Positions 25,601 to 35,447 are shown, numbered from the stretch's first letter. The stretch: 64,000 bases of DNA from Flemingiibacterium sp045634005 (GCA_045634005.1 JAZQZL010000058.1:1-64000); one strand, 5' to 3'. Program-made: numbers and translations. Notes: generated from the letters alone by a model not told the origin.

Positions 25601-26623
25601 TTAAAGCTCGATGCGCACGCTGTATTTCTCTAAACCGTCGCGCTCGATTATCTTTACGCTTCTTGCGCCGTAATCGTTTAGGATGCGCATCTTGTTCGCG
25701 CGCTTCTGACCTGCGACCTTGGATACTTCCCCGCGCGGCACATATACGGTAATATCACCGCCGCGCATACGCTCCTCAAGGTCATTTGAAGTAATATATT
25801 CGCGTATTTTTTGGTAGTAAAGCTCGGAATATACCATCTCGCCAAACGCGCTGTGGTACGCACCTCCGACAATCGTGCCTTCTTCGAAAAGGTTGTCCGC
25901 AGCGCAAAGTCCGAGACGTATAACAGGCAGGTTATTCTCCGTGAATACCCGAAGCACAGCCGCCGAGCGTTCGATCGCATCATCCATTTTAAGCGGCTCA
26001 TATTCGCCGCGTACCATCATCTCGGCAAGCTCGGTGTCGCAAAAAACGACGGTCGAATAAATTCTCGCCGCATCGCATCCAAGCGAAACTATCTCTTTTG
26101 CAGTTGCTATCTCGTCGTCAGGCGTAGACTCGGGAAGCCCTATCATCATCTGACCGACAAGATTAAATCCTCGTGATTTTATAAGTCTGCACGCCGCCCT
26201 CGCGCACTCTGCGGTATGTCCGCGCTTCGATGCTACGAGCACTTTGTCGCTCATACTCTGAAGTCCAAGCTCAATGTCGGTGACACCGTGCTCGGCAAGA
26301 ATGTCGAGTATCTCACTGTCGATATAATCCGGACGCGTTGAGAGGCGTATCGCGCTCACCCGCCCGCTATCGACGTGCTCCTTGGCAATTCCGAGCAGAT
26401 AAAGCATATCGCCGCGGTCAATACCCGTGAACGATCCGCCGAAGAATGCAATCTCCGCATCAACGGATTCGGCATCGACCGTAGAAAGCTCGTTTTCAAG
26501 CTCATGTTTCACCGAATGAATATCGAAGCTCATCTTTCCCGATATGCGCCTTTGATTACAGAAAACGCAATCGTTCGGACAGCCGACGTGTGGGATAAAA
26601 ACGGGAACGTTTTTGTGCTTCAT
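25601..26623 (-). CDS. Radical SAM protein, Elp3-like, of unknown substrate
   Basis: 340 residues. The cluster-binding cysteines are C15, C19 and C22 (CPNDCVFC), followed by FFGGSFTG (SAM-binding) and IELGLQSMSDKVL, the Elp3/MiaB-like radical SAM pattern. There is no GNAT domain, so this is not full-length Elp3. It is the uncharacterised protein commonly located between rnc and smc in Clostridia. Its ATG overlaps the rnc stop by one nucleotide, so it is coupled to rnc. Confidence 0.88.
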   Translation of the reverse strand: MKHKNVPVFIPHVGCPNDCVFCNQRRISGKMSFDIHSVKHELENELSTVDAESVDAEIAFFGGSFTGIDRGDMLYLLGIAKEHVDSGRVSAIRLSTRPDYIDSEILDILAEHGVTDIELGLQSMSDKVLVASKRGHTAECARAACRLIKSRGFNLVGQMMIGLPESTPDDEIATAKEIVSLGCDAARIYSTVVFCDTELAEMMVRGEYEPLKMDDAIERSAAVLRVFTENNLPVIRLGLCAADNLFEEGTIVGGAYHSAFGEMVYSELYYQKIREYITSNDLEERMRGGDITVYVPRGEVSKVAGQKRANKMRILNDYGARSVKIIERDGLEKYSVRIEL

Positions 26624-27336
26624 TATTTGTCGCCGAAAAGCACAAGCGCCTCTTTAGCCGCCATCTGCTCTGCCTCGCGCTTACTCTTGCCCTTACCGTG
26701 ACCGATGACGTTGCTGTTGAGCCTTGCCTCGACGGTAAATATCTTCGCATGATCGGGACCTTCCTCGCCCACCATAACGTATTCGAGGATCTCTCCGCGC
26801 TCTTGCTGAACGATCTGCTGAAGCAAGGTCTTATAGTCCTTGTTTTTGCCGTTTTCGACAAACTGCTTTATCTCGGGAATTACGCGCGGCATAAGGAATT
26901 TTTCCACCGCCTCACGTGAGCCGGAATCAAGATATATCGAAGCAAGCAGCGCCTCAAACGCATCTGCAAGTATCGACACGCGCTCACGTCCGTTTGATAA
27001 TTCCTCACCGTGACCGAGGCGCATAAACTTGCCAAGCTCCATATCGAGCGCAAGCTTACCGAGCGTTTTCTCGCACACCGCACTCGCACGGATACGTGTA
27101 AGATCTCCCTCGGGAGTATCGGGATAGTGCTTATAAAGATAATCGCTGACGATTATCGAAAGCACGGAGTCGCCGAGGAATTCAAGGCGCTCGTTAAACT
27201 CAACCGCCTCTCCCTTCGGCTTGCATTCGTTAGCATAGGATGAGTGGGTGAGTGCCGTGATAAGCAGATCTATGTTATTGTAACGGTATCCGATCATTTC
27301 CTCGAACACCTGCGGGGATCGCGGAAGCATTTCCAT
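26623..27336 (-). CDS. rnc: Ribonuclease III
   Basis: 237 residues. The catalytic signature is NERLEFLGDSVLS and the second acidic motif ILADAFEALLASIYLD. The dsRNA-binding domain is at the C-terminus (KTLLQQIVQQERGEIL..., GKSKREAEQMAAKEAL). It processes rRNA precursors and the SRP RNA precursor. ATG at 27336 was chosen: AAGGAG lies 11 nt upstream, while a GTG four codons earlier abuts that site. Overlaps the radical SAM gene. Confidence 0.95.
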   Translation of the reverse strand: MEMLPRSPQVFEEMIGYRYNNIDLLITALTHSSYANECKPKGEAVEFNERLEFLGDSVLSIIVSDYLYKHYPDTPEGDLTRIRASAVCEKTLGKLALDMELGKFMRLGHGEELSNGRERVSILADAFEALLASIYLDSGSREAVEKFLMPRVIPEIKQFVENGKNKDYKTLLQQIVQQERGEILEYVMVGEEGPDHAKIFTVEARLNSNVIGHGKGKSKREAEQMAAKEALVLFGDK

Positions 27337-27355
27337 AACTCTCGCCACTCCTTAA

Positions 27356-28693
27356 TTAATTTTCATCTGCACCGACAAATGCTCGGATACATTCCACAGC
27401 ACGCGCGCCCATAGCCTCGCCGCGCGCCTTTTTACCGCCCTTGACCTTAACGCCGAGCGGTGCAACAAGACCGAAATTCGCATTCATCGGCTGGAAGTTG
27501 ACAACACCCTCATCGGAAACGTATGCGGCAAGCGAGCCGATAACACTCTCGCGCGGGAAGTAAACCGTATCCTCACCGAGTGCCATCTTCGCGGCATTGA
27601 GTCCGGCGACAAGTCCGCTCGATGCGGATTCAACGTAACCCTCGACGCCGGTCATCTGACCTGCGAAGAAGAGTCCCGGACGCGCCTTTAGCATATACGC
27701 GCCGTCAAGCAGCTTCGGAGAGTTCATAAACGTATTTCTGTGCATAACGCCGTAGCGTAAAAACTCGGCGTTTTCAAGTCCGGGTATCATACCGAACACA
27801 CGCTTTTGCTCGGGGAATTTAAGATGTGTCTGGAAGCCGACGATGTTATACATCGACTTTTCGGCATTCTCCTGACGAAGCTGTACGATAGCGTACGCTT
27901 CTTTACCCGTCTGCGGCACCGTGATGCCGACAGGCTTCATCGGACCGAAAAGTAACGTATCATGTCCGCGCTTTGCCATAACCTCAACGGGCATACAGCC
28001 CTCGAACACCTTAAGCTGTCCCGCCTTGTCGAAATCCTTAAGCTCCGCTTCCTCGGCGCTGATAAGCGCCTCCCAGAAACGATCGTATTCCTCTTTGGTG
28101 AACGGGCAGTTGATATACGATGCCTCGCCCTTGCCGTAGCGCGATGCGTAAAACGCCTTCGACATATCTATCGAGTCAAAGCTTACGATTGGTGCCGCCG
28201 CATCAAAAAAGCTAAGATAATCGTTGCCGATAAGCTTACCGATAGTTTCCGACATCGCCTCGGAGGTAAGCGGGCCCGTTGCGATAACGGTAATGCCCTC
28301 GGGAATTTCCGTGACCTCGCCTTCGATGACCTCGACAAGCGGGTGATTCCTTAATTTATCCGTAATATACCTCGAGAAAAGCTCGCGGTCAACCGCAAGA
28401 GCACTTCCTGCGGGCACCTCGGAAGCATACGCCGCCTCGATTATAAGCGAATCGAGCAGCCGCATTTCCTCTTTGAGTACGCCAACAGCATTCGAAAGCA
28501 TATTAGAGCGAAGCGAATTCGAGCATACAAGCTCGGCAAAGCCCTCGCTGTGATGCGCCGGCGAATATTTCAGCGGCTTCATCTCATAAAGCTTTACGGG
28601 CACGCCGCGCTTTACAAGCTGCCACGCCGCCTCGCATCCCGCGAGTCCGGCTCCGACTACGTTTACAGCGGTAATATTATTCTGCATCGCCAT
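27356..28693 (-). CDS. trmFO: Methylenetetrahydrofolate--tRNA-(uracil-5)-methyltransferase TrmFO
   Basis: 445 residues. A flavoprotein that forms m5U54 in tRNA using methylene-THF instead of SAM, as in many Bacillota. FAD motif VVGAGLAGCEAAWQLVKRG, LVCSNSLRSN, CPFTKEEYDRF and the C-terminal NANFGLVAPL are family marks. The start overlaps the topA 3' end by 17 nt; ATG at 28687 is an alternative start. topA-trmFO adjacency matches B. subtilis. Confidence 0.95.
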   Translation of the reverse strand: MAMQNNITAVNVVGAGLAGCEAAWQLVKRGVPVKLYEMKPLKYSPAHHSEGFAELVCSNSLRSNMLSNAVGVLKEEMRLLDSLIIEAAYASEVPAGSALAVDRELFSRYITDKLRNHPLVEVIEGEVTEIPEGITVIATGPLTSEAMSETIGKLIGNDYLSFFDAAAPIVSFDSIDMSKAFYASRYGKGEASYINCPFTKEEYDRFWEALISAEEAELKDFDKAGQLKVFEGCMPVEVMAKRGHDTLLFGPMKPVGITVPQTGKEAYAIVQLRQENAEKSMYNIVGFQTHLKFPEQKRVFGMIPGLENAEFLRYGVMHRNTFMNSPKLLDGAYMLKARPGLFFAGQMTGVEGYVESASSGLVAGLNAAKMALGEDTVYFPRESVIGSLAAYVSDEGVVNFQPMNANFGLVAPLGVKVKGGKKARGEAMGARAVECIRAFVGADEN

Positions 28694-30956
28694 TTGCTTC
28701 GACTTCTCTCTTGTATCCGCAGCCGTCCTTCTTGCATATCACATAAGGCTTACCCTTCTTGCGGTAAAGCATCTCCCCGCAATCGGGACACTTTTCACCG
28801 GTCGGCATATCCCACGAGGAGAAGCCGCAATCGGGATACTTTTCACAGCTGTAGAATATCGAACGGTTCTTGCCCTTCTTAATAACGACCTTCGAGCCAC
28901 AGAGGGGGCACGCAACGCCGAGATCCTTTGCAACCTGACGTGTAGTCTTGCACTCGGGGTATCTCGAGCAAGCGTAGAAGCTACCGAATCTACCCGTGCG
29001 GATAACCATAGGACTACCGCAGGTATCACAAACCATATCGGTGGTGATATCGGGCTTTTCGTCTACCTTTTCAGGCTCCTTTGCGGTAAGAGGCTTCGTA
29101 TTGCGGCAGGTCGGATAGTTCGGGCAAGCGGCAAACTTGCCGAAGCGTCCGTTTTTGACTATCATCTTCGAGCCGCACTTGTCGCAGATAATATCGGTTT
29201 CCTCAACGGGAAGCTGATACTTGTTCTTGTCAACGTTTTCCTCTGCCCACTCGAGCGTCTTTGCGAAATCGTCGTAGAATCCGTGGAGTACGCCGCTGAC
29301 GGTGGAGTCACCCTCGGCGATCTCATCAAGCTCGGTTTCCATATTCGCGGTGAACTCGTAGTCAACAACCTTCGGGAAGGAATCAACCATAAGCTTCGTC
29401 GTCATTTCTCCGAGATCGGTAGGCTTCAGCATCTTACCGTCGCGAACAACATAGCCGCGAGCAATAATCGTCGTGATGATAGTTGAGAACGTACTGGGGC
29501 GACCGATGCCGCGTTCCTCGAGGAACTTGACGAGCGATGCTTCATTGTAGCGCGGAGGCGCCTCGGTGAAGTGCTGCGCAGAATCGGTACTGCCGTGCTT
29601 GAGGGTGTCGCCTTCCTCGATTTTGGGAAGTCTTGCGCTCTTCTCGGGAGTGTCCGCATCCGCCGCGCTCTGTGCGACGTAATCCTCGCTCTCCTCGTAA
29701 ACGCTCATATAGCCGTGGAACTTTACGGTATAGCCGCTTGAGCGGAAGATGTATCCGCCCGCCTCGATATCCGCAGTTACGGTATCAAGCTCGGCAGACG
29801 CCATCTGGCTTGCCATAAATCTGTCCCAGATAAGCTTGTAAAGACGGTACTGATCCGTCGTGAGCATCTTCTTTATCTTATCGGGCTCGAACGCAAGCGT
29901 CGACGGGCGAATTGCCTCATGCGCATCCTGCGCGCCCGACTTGGTCTTATAAATGCGGCGCTCTGTGGGGTAGAACTCCGCGCCGTACTTTTCTACGATA
30001 TAAGCCTGTGCCGCGTCAGCCGCCTCATCCGCGATACGAAGCGAGTCAGTACGCATGTAGGTGATAAGACCCTGCGTACCGCCGCTCGAAGCTCCGAGGT
30101 TGATACCCTCGTAAAGCTCCTGCGCAACACGCATTGTGCGGCTCGACTGGAAGCCAAGTCTGCGCGACGCCTCCTGCTGGAGAGTAGAGGTGGTAAAGGG
30201 CGGTGCGGGATTCTTTACTCTGATTGCCTTTTTAACCGACTTTACGATGAAATCCTCACCGTCAACAGAGCGAACGACCTTCATCGTTTCCTCTTCGTTT
30301 GTAAGCGCGATCTTGCCGTCTGCGTCACCGTAGAACTTCGCCTTTATCTTGCCGCGGCTCTTGTTTTCCAGCACCACGCTGAGCGTCCAGTATTCCTCGG
30401 GAACAAACGCACGGATCTCCTCCTCGCGCTCGACTATAATACGAGTAGCAACTGACTGCACACGTCCTGCGGAAAGACCCGACTTGATAGTCTTCCAAAG
30501 GAACGGACTCAACTTGTATCCAACTATTCTGTCAAGGATACGGCGAGCCTGCTGGGAGTTTACAAGTCCCATATCTATCTCGCGCGGCGTTTTCATGCCT
30601 GCCTTGACGGCCTTCTTTGTGATTTCATTAAAAGTAACGCGCTTTATCTTCGACTTGGGAAGACCAAGCGTTTCCGAAAGATGCCACGCAATAGCCTCGC
30701 CCTCGCGGTCAGGGTCCGTTGCGAGGAATACTTTATCAGCGTGCTTTGCTTCTTTTTTAAGGTTCTTTATAAGATCACCCTTACCGCGAATATTGATATA
30801 CTTCGCAGAAAAGTCGTTATCGACGTCAATACCGAGCGTGCTTTTGGGCAGGTCACGGATATGACCGGTGCAGCCTACTACCTTATAGCCCGAGCCAAGA
30901 TAGCCCTTTACGGTGCTTGCCTTGGTGGGCGACTCCATAATTACGAGATTTGCCAT
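28677..30956 (-). CDS. topA: DNA topoisomerase I
   Basis: 759 residues. A type IA enzyme that relaxes negative supercoils. An N-terminal Toprim domain (LVIMESPTKASTVKGYLG, TDPDREGEAIAWHL) is followed by SGLSAGRVQSVA and the active-site tyrosine Y300 in LITYMRTDS. The C-terminus has four zinc-ribbon repeats (CDKCGSKM, CDTCGSPM, CPLCGSKV, CPDCGEML), each with a CxxC...C pattern. The last ribbon ends CGYKREVE. AAGGAG precedes the ATG. Follows dprA by 22 nt. Confidence 0.97.
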   Translation of the reverse strand: MANLVIMESPTKASTVKGYLGSGYKVVGCTGHIRDLPKSTLGIDVDNDFSAKYINIRGKGDLIKNLKKEAKHADKVFLATDPDREGEAIAWHLSETLGLPKSKIKRVTFNEITKKAVKAGMKTPREIDMGLVNSQQARRILDRIVGYKLSPFLWKTIKSGLSAGRVQSVATRIIVEREEEIRAFVPEEYWTLSVVLENKSRGKIKAKFYGDADGKIALTNEEETMKVVRSVDGEDFIVKSVKKAIRVKNPAPPFTTSTLQQEASRRLGFQSSRTMRVAQELYEGINLGASSGGTQGLITYMRTDSLRIADEAADAAQAYIVEKYGAEFYPTERRIYKTKSGAQDAHEAIRPSTLAFEPDKIKKMLTTDQYRLYKLIWDRFMASQMASAELDTVTADIEAGGYIFRSSGYTVKFHGYMSVYEESEDYVAQSAADADTPEKSARLPKIEEGDTLKHGSTDSAQHFTEAPPRYNEASLVKFLEERGIGRPSTFSTIITTIIARGYVVRDGKMLKPTDLGEMTTKLMVDSFPKVVDYEFTANMETELDEIAEGDSTVSGVLHGFYDDFAKTLEWAEENVDKNKYQLPVEETDIICDKCGSKMIVKNGRFGKFAACPNYPTCRNTKPLTAKEPEKVDEKPDITTDMVCDTCGSPMVIRTGRFGSFYACSRYPECKTTRQVAKDLGVACPLCGSKVVIKKGKNRSIFYSCEKYPDCGFSSWDMPTGEKCPDCGEMLYRKKGKPYVICKKDGCGYKREVEANGDAE

Positions 30957-30978
30957 TTGGGAATTTCTCCTTGCTTTG

Positions 30979-32331
30979 TTATATTAATTTTCTGTAAAGC
31001 CCGCCCGGGAGAGCCTCAACGGCCGAGTAGAGCTCCAGCATCGTAAGCGATGCAAGCACCTCGTCCGTGGAGATTCCCGTTTGTGCGATATTGTCTGTGG
31101 TAACCGCTATTCCGTCGGGGATAGCATCGAGCACTCTGCGCTGTACCGCGTCGAGGCAGGACAGTATTTCCTCGCGCTCTTTTCCGTCGTGCTCGCGCGG
31201 GGACGGCTTTGGCGCTTCATCCGATTTTTCCGATGCACCGCGCCCGCCTTGCTTTCGGTAATCCGTAGGTGTCGGTACGTCGGGAAGCCTTTTCGTGTCT
31301 GCAGCCTTTTTGATCGGCGGAACCTTCATAGGCGGCAGCTTATCCTGCTTCTTGGGAGAGAGGGGCTGATTTTCCGCCTTCACAGGTATGCTATGATTAT
31401 ATTCATAGCGAATGTATTTATCACTGCTTGTTATGCGCTCAAGCCTTTTGAGGTTAAAGCTGTCGGCAAAATCCTCGATAATATCCTCGGCACACGTCAC
31501 AAGCTTCGCGCCGTCGCGAATAAGTCGGTTCGGTCCGACGCTGTTAGGCGCGCCGACGTTACCCGGAACCGCGTAAACTCTGCGGCCCTGATCACACGCG
31601 CACCTTGCCGTAATAAGCGCACCGCTTCGTTCGCCGCCTTCAACAACGACGACTGCATCGGCAAGACCGCTCATAATTCTGTTTCGTATCGGGAAGTTGC
31701 GTCCGTACGGCGGAGTGTTCGGCTCGAACTCGCTCACGACCATACCGTTTTCACCTATCCAATCAAGCATTTTCTTGTTTGACGGAGGATACGGCACGTT
31801 TACGCCCGTACCGAGCACGGCAACAGTCGGCTCCTCCATAAACACAGCAGTATTGTTCGCGGCGGAGTCAACTCCGTACGCCGCACCGCTTATAATGATA
31901 GCACCGTACGCGATCAGCTGACGCGCAAGCGTGAACGCCATATGCTTTCCGTAGCTCGACATCGAGCGCGTTCCGACAATGCTCACGCAAAAGCGCTCGT
32001 CAAGATCCTTAATCATACCGCGTGCGTAAAGCACAAGCGGCTTGTTGTAAAGCCCGTGAAGCCTTCTCGGATAATTCGGCGAGGTACACGGAATAACACG
32101 TATTCCGTTCATAAAGCAAAACTCAAGTGTACGCTCGGCTCGCGTAAGGTCGTGATCTGCAAGGCGCTCGCGGAATTGCTTATTCACGCTCACACAGGCG
32201 GCAAGCTGTTCGTTTGTTGCCTCATATACTTCCCTTGCACCGCCCGGAAAATACTCAAGCAGCTTCAGGGCATCTGCAGAGCCCGCACCGTTTTTATCGG
32301 CAAGCCAGACCCAGTAAATTATATCATTCAT
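30979..32331 (-). CDS. dprA: DNA processing protein DprA
   Basis: 450 residues. DprA binds incoming single-stranded DNA and loads RecA during transformation. The Rossmann-like core has VGTRSMSSYGKHMA, SGAAYGVDSAANNTA and GGERSGALITARCACDQGRRVYAVPGN. A Lys/Pro-rich linker (about 330-375) leads to a C-terminal winged-helix domain. ATG at 32331 follows AAGGAA; an upstream open frame from 32439 crosses the promoter. First gene of the leftward cluster. Competence genes are not otherwise visible. Confidence 0.93.
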   Translation of the reverse strand: MNDIIYWVWLADKNGAGSADALKLLEYFPGGAREVYEATNEQLAACVSVNKQFRERLADHDLTRAERTLEFCFMNGIRVIPCTSPNYPRRLHGLYNKPLVLYARGMIKDLDERFCVSIVGTRSMSSYGKHMAFTLARQLIAYGAIIISGAAYGVDSAANNTAVFMEEPTVAVLGTGVNVPYPPSNKKMLDWIGENGMVVSEFEPNTPPYGRNFPIRNRIMSGLADAVVVVEGGERSGALITARCACDQGRRVYAVPGNVGAPNSVGPNRLIRDGAKLVTCAEDIIEDFADSFNLKRLERITSSDKYIRYEYNHSIPVKAENQPLSPKKQDKLPPMKVPPIKKAADTKRLPDVPTPTDYRKQGGRGASEKSDEAPKPSPREHDGKEREEILSCLDAVQRRVLDAIPDGIAVTTDNIAQTGISTDEVLASLTMLELYSAVEALPGGLYRKLI

Positions 32332-32417
32332 AGTCAAGTATTCCTTCTTGGGCGCATTTGATACCAATCGGGTTATCGGCGCGCCAACAATATTCACTAA
32401 ATAATATACCAAGTTAT

Positions 32418-32446
32418 AGTATACCTCTAACAGACTCAAATTGCAA
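32418..32446 (-). promoter_or_regulatory. Promoter of the dprA-topA cluster
   Basis: Minus strand: TTGCAA (32441-32446), 17 bp, TATACT (32418-32423), about 87 nt before dprA. Confidence 0.65.
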
Positions 32447-32525
32447 GAGGTTTTTCATAAATTTACAAATTTTCTATATAATAATGAAGAAATGTATTTT
32501 ATTTTCAATGTGTTTTGACAGAGCG

Positions 32526-32572
32526 CAAAAAAACGGCTTGCCCATACCTCATTTTGAGATAAGACAAGCCGT
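32526..32572 (-). terminator. Terminator after rqcH
   Basis: On the minus strand the stem ACGGCTTG/CAAGCCGT (32565-32572 with 32533-32540), with inner pairing CTCA/TGAG, is followed by a seven-T run. Confidence 0.8.
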
Positions 32573-32578
32573 CTGCAA

Positions 32579-34330
32579 TTATTTTATTTTGAGCGAAAGC
32601 ACCGTCTTTTCATCGGGTGTTACAAACGCTGTGTAGTTAGTAAGATACGTAACGAATCCGGGCTTTGATCCACTCGGCTTCTTGATATTACGTATAAGCG
32701 TGTAGTCAACGGCGACGTTCTGTCCTTCGCTTACCTTCGAGTGATATGCCGCGATCATAGCCGCCTCGGTAAAATCACGTTCACCCGGTTCTTCCCCATC
32801 CGTCATCATAACGACGTGCGAGCCCGGCTGATTTTTTACGTGGAACCAATAATCGCTCTTCGAAGCAAGGCGCGTGGTCAGGTAGTCGTTCTGGTGATTG
32901 TTTTTACCGCAGAGTATTCTGTAGCCACCGCTCGACTTAAACTCCATAAGCTTCGGAGCGGACATCTTCTTCGGCGAATAATTCTTCATTCGCGAAGCAT
33001 ATCCCGAGCCGTGAAGCTCGGCGCGTATCTCTAAAATATCGCTCTCGCTCTCCGCGCGGGTGAGCGAGTCGAACACCGTGTAGATATATTCAAGCTCTCC
33101 CTCGGCAAGCTTTATCTGCTTTGCAAGCTCGATTTCTGCGGTCTTGGATTTGTTGTACTTTTTATAGTATTTCTGCGCGTTCTGCTGCGGTGTCAAACGC
33201 TTGTCAAGCGGAATTTCGATAGTAGGACAAGCATCGTCGTAATAGTTTTCGAGTACCGCCGTTTCCATACCGCGAGAAAGTCGGTATATGTTGCCCGTGA
33301 TAAGGTCACCCCACAGCTTATAGCGCTCCTTGTCGGCACACGCGAGAAGGTCCTCCTTCTGAAGCGCGAGCTTCTTCTCAAGGCGAGCTTCCGCGTTGGT
33401 AAGCAGGCGAAAAATGTCCGCCGTACGCTGACGGATACGCTCCGCTTTATCGCGGCGGCCGAAATATTCGTCGAGTAACTCGCCGAAGCTATCAAGCCTG
33501 CGCGCTTCGAAATTGGTGCCGTATTCAAGCGGCTCGAAGAAAAGGTATTCAACAGGCTTGCCTGCCGTATCGCAAACGAGCCACGGCTCATACTCGCCGC
33601 CGTTCATTTTTTCCGTTACATAAGAGAACGCCCCCCAAAGCTTTTCTGCGTCGCAGCTGTGCAGGGACGCATCGACCTGTCCTGTGGCGCGATACACAAT
33701 CTCGCGTGCAACCACCGCCGCAAAGCCGTAGAAGTTCGCGAGAATAAACTTATCTGCACACATATCCTCCGCCGCTGAATACGCTTCCATAAACTGCTCT
33801 TTTGTGGCAGTAAGCGGACATAATTTCTTCTGTTCGGGCGGAAGCTCATACGGGAAGCCCGGAAGGATCTGGCGCACGTTGCTTGTCGCAAGATCGATTA
33901 TTTTAAGCGCACTGACAACCTTCTTTTCAGCGTTCAAAAGAATGACGTTGCTGTATTTGCCCATCGTTTCCGTAACGAGATATTTGGTCGTTTCAAAGCC
34001 CATCTCATCGTAGCAGTCGAAAGCAAACTCCACCGCGCGCTCAAATCCGAGCTGGGTAATACCCGATACTCTCGCGCCTGTCAGATGCTTGCGAAGAAGC
34101 ATACAGAACATCGGCGGCGTCATCGGGTTTTCCTTGACCGTCGCGGTTATATTAAAGTGTGGATTGTTCGTACCCGACGATAGCGCAAGGCGCATATTCT
34201 CGCGTCCGAGGTGCAAGAGAAGCACTATCTCATCGCGTTCAGGCTGCGTCACCTTTTCAACGCGCGCGCCCATTATACGTCCATTCAAATCGTGCACTAT
34301 CGCAGATACCATTCCTGCGTCAAAAGCCAT
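32579..34330 (-). CDS. rqcH: Rqc2 homologue RqcH (NFACT family, formerly FbpA-like)
   Basis: 583 residues. RqcH binds stalled 50S-peptidyl-tRNA complexes and recruits tRNA-Ala for C-terminal Ala tailing in ribosome rescue. The NFACT-N domain covers about 1-250. A coiled-coil middle domain (about 290-430, KKYNKSKTAEIELAKQIK) follows. The NFACT-R domain (about 450-570) has SGGYRILCGKNNHQNDYLT and FHVKNQPGSHVV. Older annotations call this a fibronectin-binding protein. Downstream of a GNAT gene with a 21-nt gap. Confidence 0.93.
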   Translation of the reverse strand: MAFDAGMVSAIVHDLNGRIMGARVEKVTQPERDEIVLLLHLGRENMRLALSSGTNNPHFNITATVKENPMTPPMFCMLLRKHLTGARVSGITQLGFERAVEFAFDCYDEMGFETTKYLVTETMGKYSNVILLNAEKKVVSALKIIDLATSNVRQILPGFPYELPPEQKKLCPLTATKEQFMEAYSAAEDMCADKFILANFYGFAAVVAREIVYRATGQVDASLHSCDAEKLWGAFSYVTEKMNGGEYEPWLVCDTAGKPVEYLFFEPLEYGTNFEARRLDSFGELLDEYFGRRDKAERIRQRTADIFRLLTNAEARLEKKLALQKEDLLACADKERYKLWGDLITGNIYRLSRGMETAVLENYYDDACPTIEIPLDKRLTPQQNAQKYYKKYNKSKTAEIELAKQIKLAEGELEYIYTVFDSLTRAESESDILEIRAELHGSGYASRMKNYSPKKMSAPKLMEFKSSGGYRILCGKNNHQNDYLTTRLASKSDYWFHVKNQPGSHVVMMTDGEEPGERDFTEAAMIAAYHSKVSEGQNVAVDYTLIRNIKKPSGSKPGFVTYLTNYTAFVTPDEKTVLSLKIK

Positions 34331-34351
34331 AATTATCCTCCAAAGCCTCGG

Positions 34352-35047
34352 CTACTCACCGAAGCCGACAACGTAATATTTCTTACAGATCACCTCGCCG
34401 CCAAGACTTTCGGCAAGACGAATCGACGCGCCGTTACCCGATGCGCACTCGTATATCGCCGTATGTCCGAGCCGCGAAAGCTCGCCGACAAGCGCGCTGA
34501 CACACGCTTTTCCGTAGCCATGCCGACGGTACTCTTCGGCGGTATCGACGCCGATCTCAACCTCGCGCGGTGTATCCTCCCCGATCGGCTCACCCGTGTT
34601 CGCAACGGCAACGATTTTATTATCTACCACCGCCGCATACACTATATATCCGTCCGATAAAAGCCCGTCGATATCGGTATCGGTGAGATCCTCATAACCC
34701 TCTCTGCCATATAGGCGGCACACGCTTTCGCTATCCCCATACGCTTTCGCATCGAGCGCAAAATTCATGTAATAATCATACGAATCGGGGCTCAATTCAA
34801 AGCCGTGCGTTTCAAGAAACGCGCCGAATTTTTCGCTTGCCCACAACACAGCATCGTGCGAAAAAAGCGTCGGCTCGTCTGCACCGTACCGGCATAAAAG
34901 CCCGTCAACAAGCGCCTTCACCGACGGATAATACCACACGCACACATCATCGCCGCAAGCTGTAATTTCAAGCGGCACAGCGACCTCGCCGCCGTCGAGC
35001 CACGCTTCGTCGCGCTCAACGAGCGTTATATTCAGCTTTTGCGCCAC
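34352..35047 (-). CDS. GNAT-family N-acetyltransferase
   Basis: 231 residues. The N-terminal 120 residues are not recognised. The C-terminal half is a GNAT fold with the acetyl-CoA loop YRRHGYGKACVSALVGEL. The start codon is GTG at 35047, with GGGAGG 7 nt upstream. Substrate unknown. First gene of a two-gene unit with rqcH, with its own promoter. Confidence 0.85.
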   Translation of the reverse strand: MAQKLNITLVERDEAWLDGGEVAVPLEITACGDDVCVWYYPSVKALVDGLLCRYGADEPTLFSHDAVLWASEKFGAFLETHGFELSPDSYDYYMNFALDAKAYGDSESVCRLYGREGYEDLTDTDIDGLLSDGYIVYAAVVDNKIVAVANTGEPIGEDTPREVEIGVDTAEEYRRHGYGKACVSALVGELSRLGHTAIYECASGNGASIRLAESLGGEVICKKYYVVGFGE

Positions 35048-35077
35048 AGTATCGCCTCCCGTTCGGTTGATATAATA

Positions 35078-35106
35078 ATTTTACCGCATCGGCACAGATT
35101 TGTCAA
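35078..35106 (-). promoter_or_regulatory. Promoter of the GNAT-rqcH unit
   Basis: Minus strand: TTGACA (35101-35106), 17 bp, TAAAAT (35078-35083). Confidence 0.75.
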
Positions 35107-35162
35107 CGCTTGATAGAGAAAATATTTTTGGCAAAAAATATTCGAAGGGATCCCTCGCAAAA

Positions 35163-35193
35163 CAAAAAAACACCCGATGCAAACGCATCGGGT
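35163..35193 (-). terminator. Terminator after rpmF
   Basis: A 9-bp stem (35185-35193 with 35172-35180, loop of four) is followed on the minus strand by about eight T residues. Confidence 0.88.
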
Positions 35194-35204
35194 ATTTTTC
35201 GTCA

Positions 35205-35384
35205 TTAGTCAACGTTAACGACCTGCTCACCCTTGTAGGTTCCGCAAGCTCTGCAAACTCTGTGTGCGAGGTTGTACTCACCGCACTTCGGGCACTTTAC
35301 CATACCCGGCATTTCGAGCTTCCATACGTTAGATCTTCTCTTATCGCGTCTCGCGCTGGAGACTTTCTTCTTCGGTACTGCCAT
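35205..35384 (-). CDS. rpmF: 50S ribosomal protein L32 (bL32), zinc-binding form
   Basis: A 59-residue gene, short enough to be missed by length-filtered gene finding. It begins MAVPKKKVSSARRDKRRSN, the L32 N-terminus, and has the zinc ligands C31, C34, C44 and C47 (CPKC, CRAC), so it is the zinc-dependent paralogue type. AAGGAGG lies 8 nt before ATG. It follows the DUF177 gene, the classic yceD-rpmF pairing, and also has its own promoter and a strong terminator. Confidence 0.96.
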   Translation of the reverse strand: MAVPKKKVSSARRDKRRSNVWKLEMPGMVKCPKCGEYNLAHRVCRACGTYKGEQVVNVD

Positions 35385-35418
35385 TTTAAGACACCTCCTT
35401 AACTGTATAACACTTTTT

Positions 35419-35447
35419 ATTATACATCAATTATTTTTATTTTTCAA
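35419..35447 (-). promoter_or_regulatory. Promoter of rpmF
   Basis: Minus strand: TTGAAA (35442-35447), 17 bp, TATAAT (35419-35424). Its -35 box overlaps the last codons of the DUF177 gene. Confidence 0.7.
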
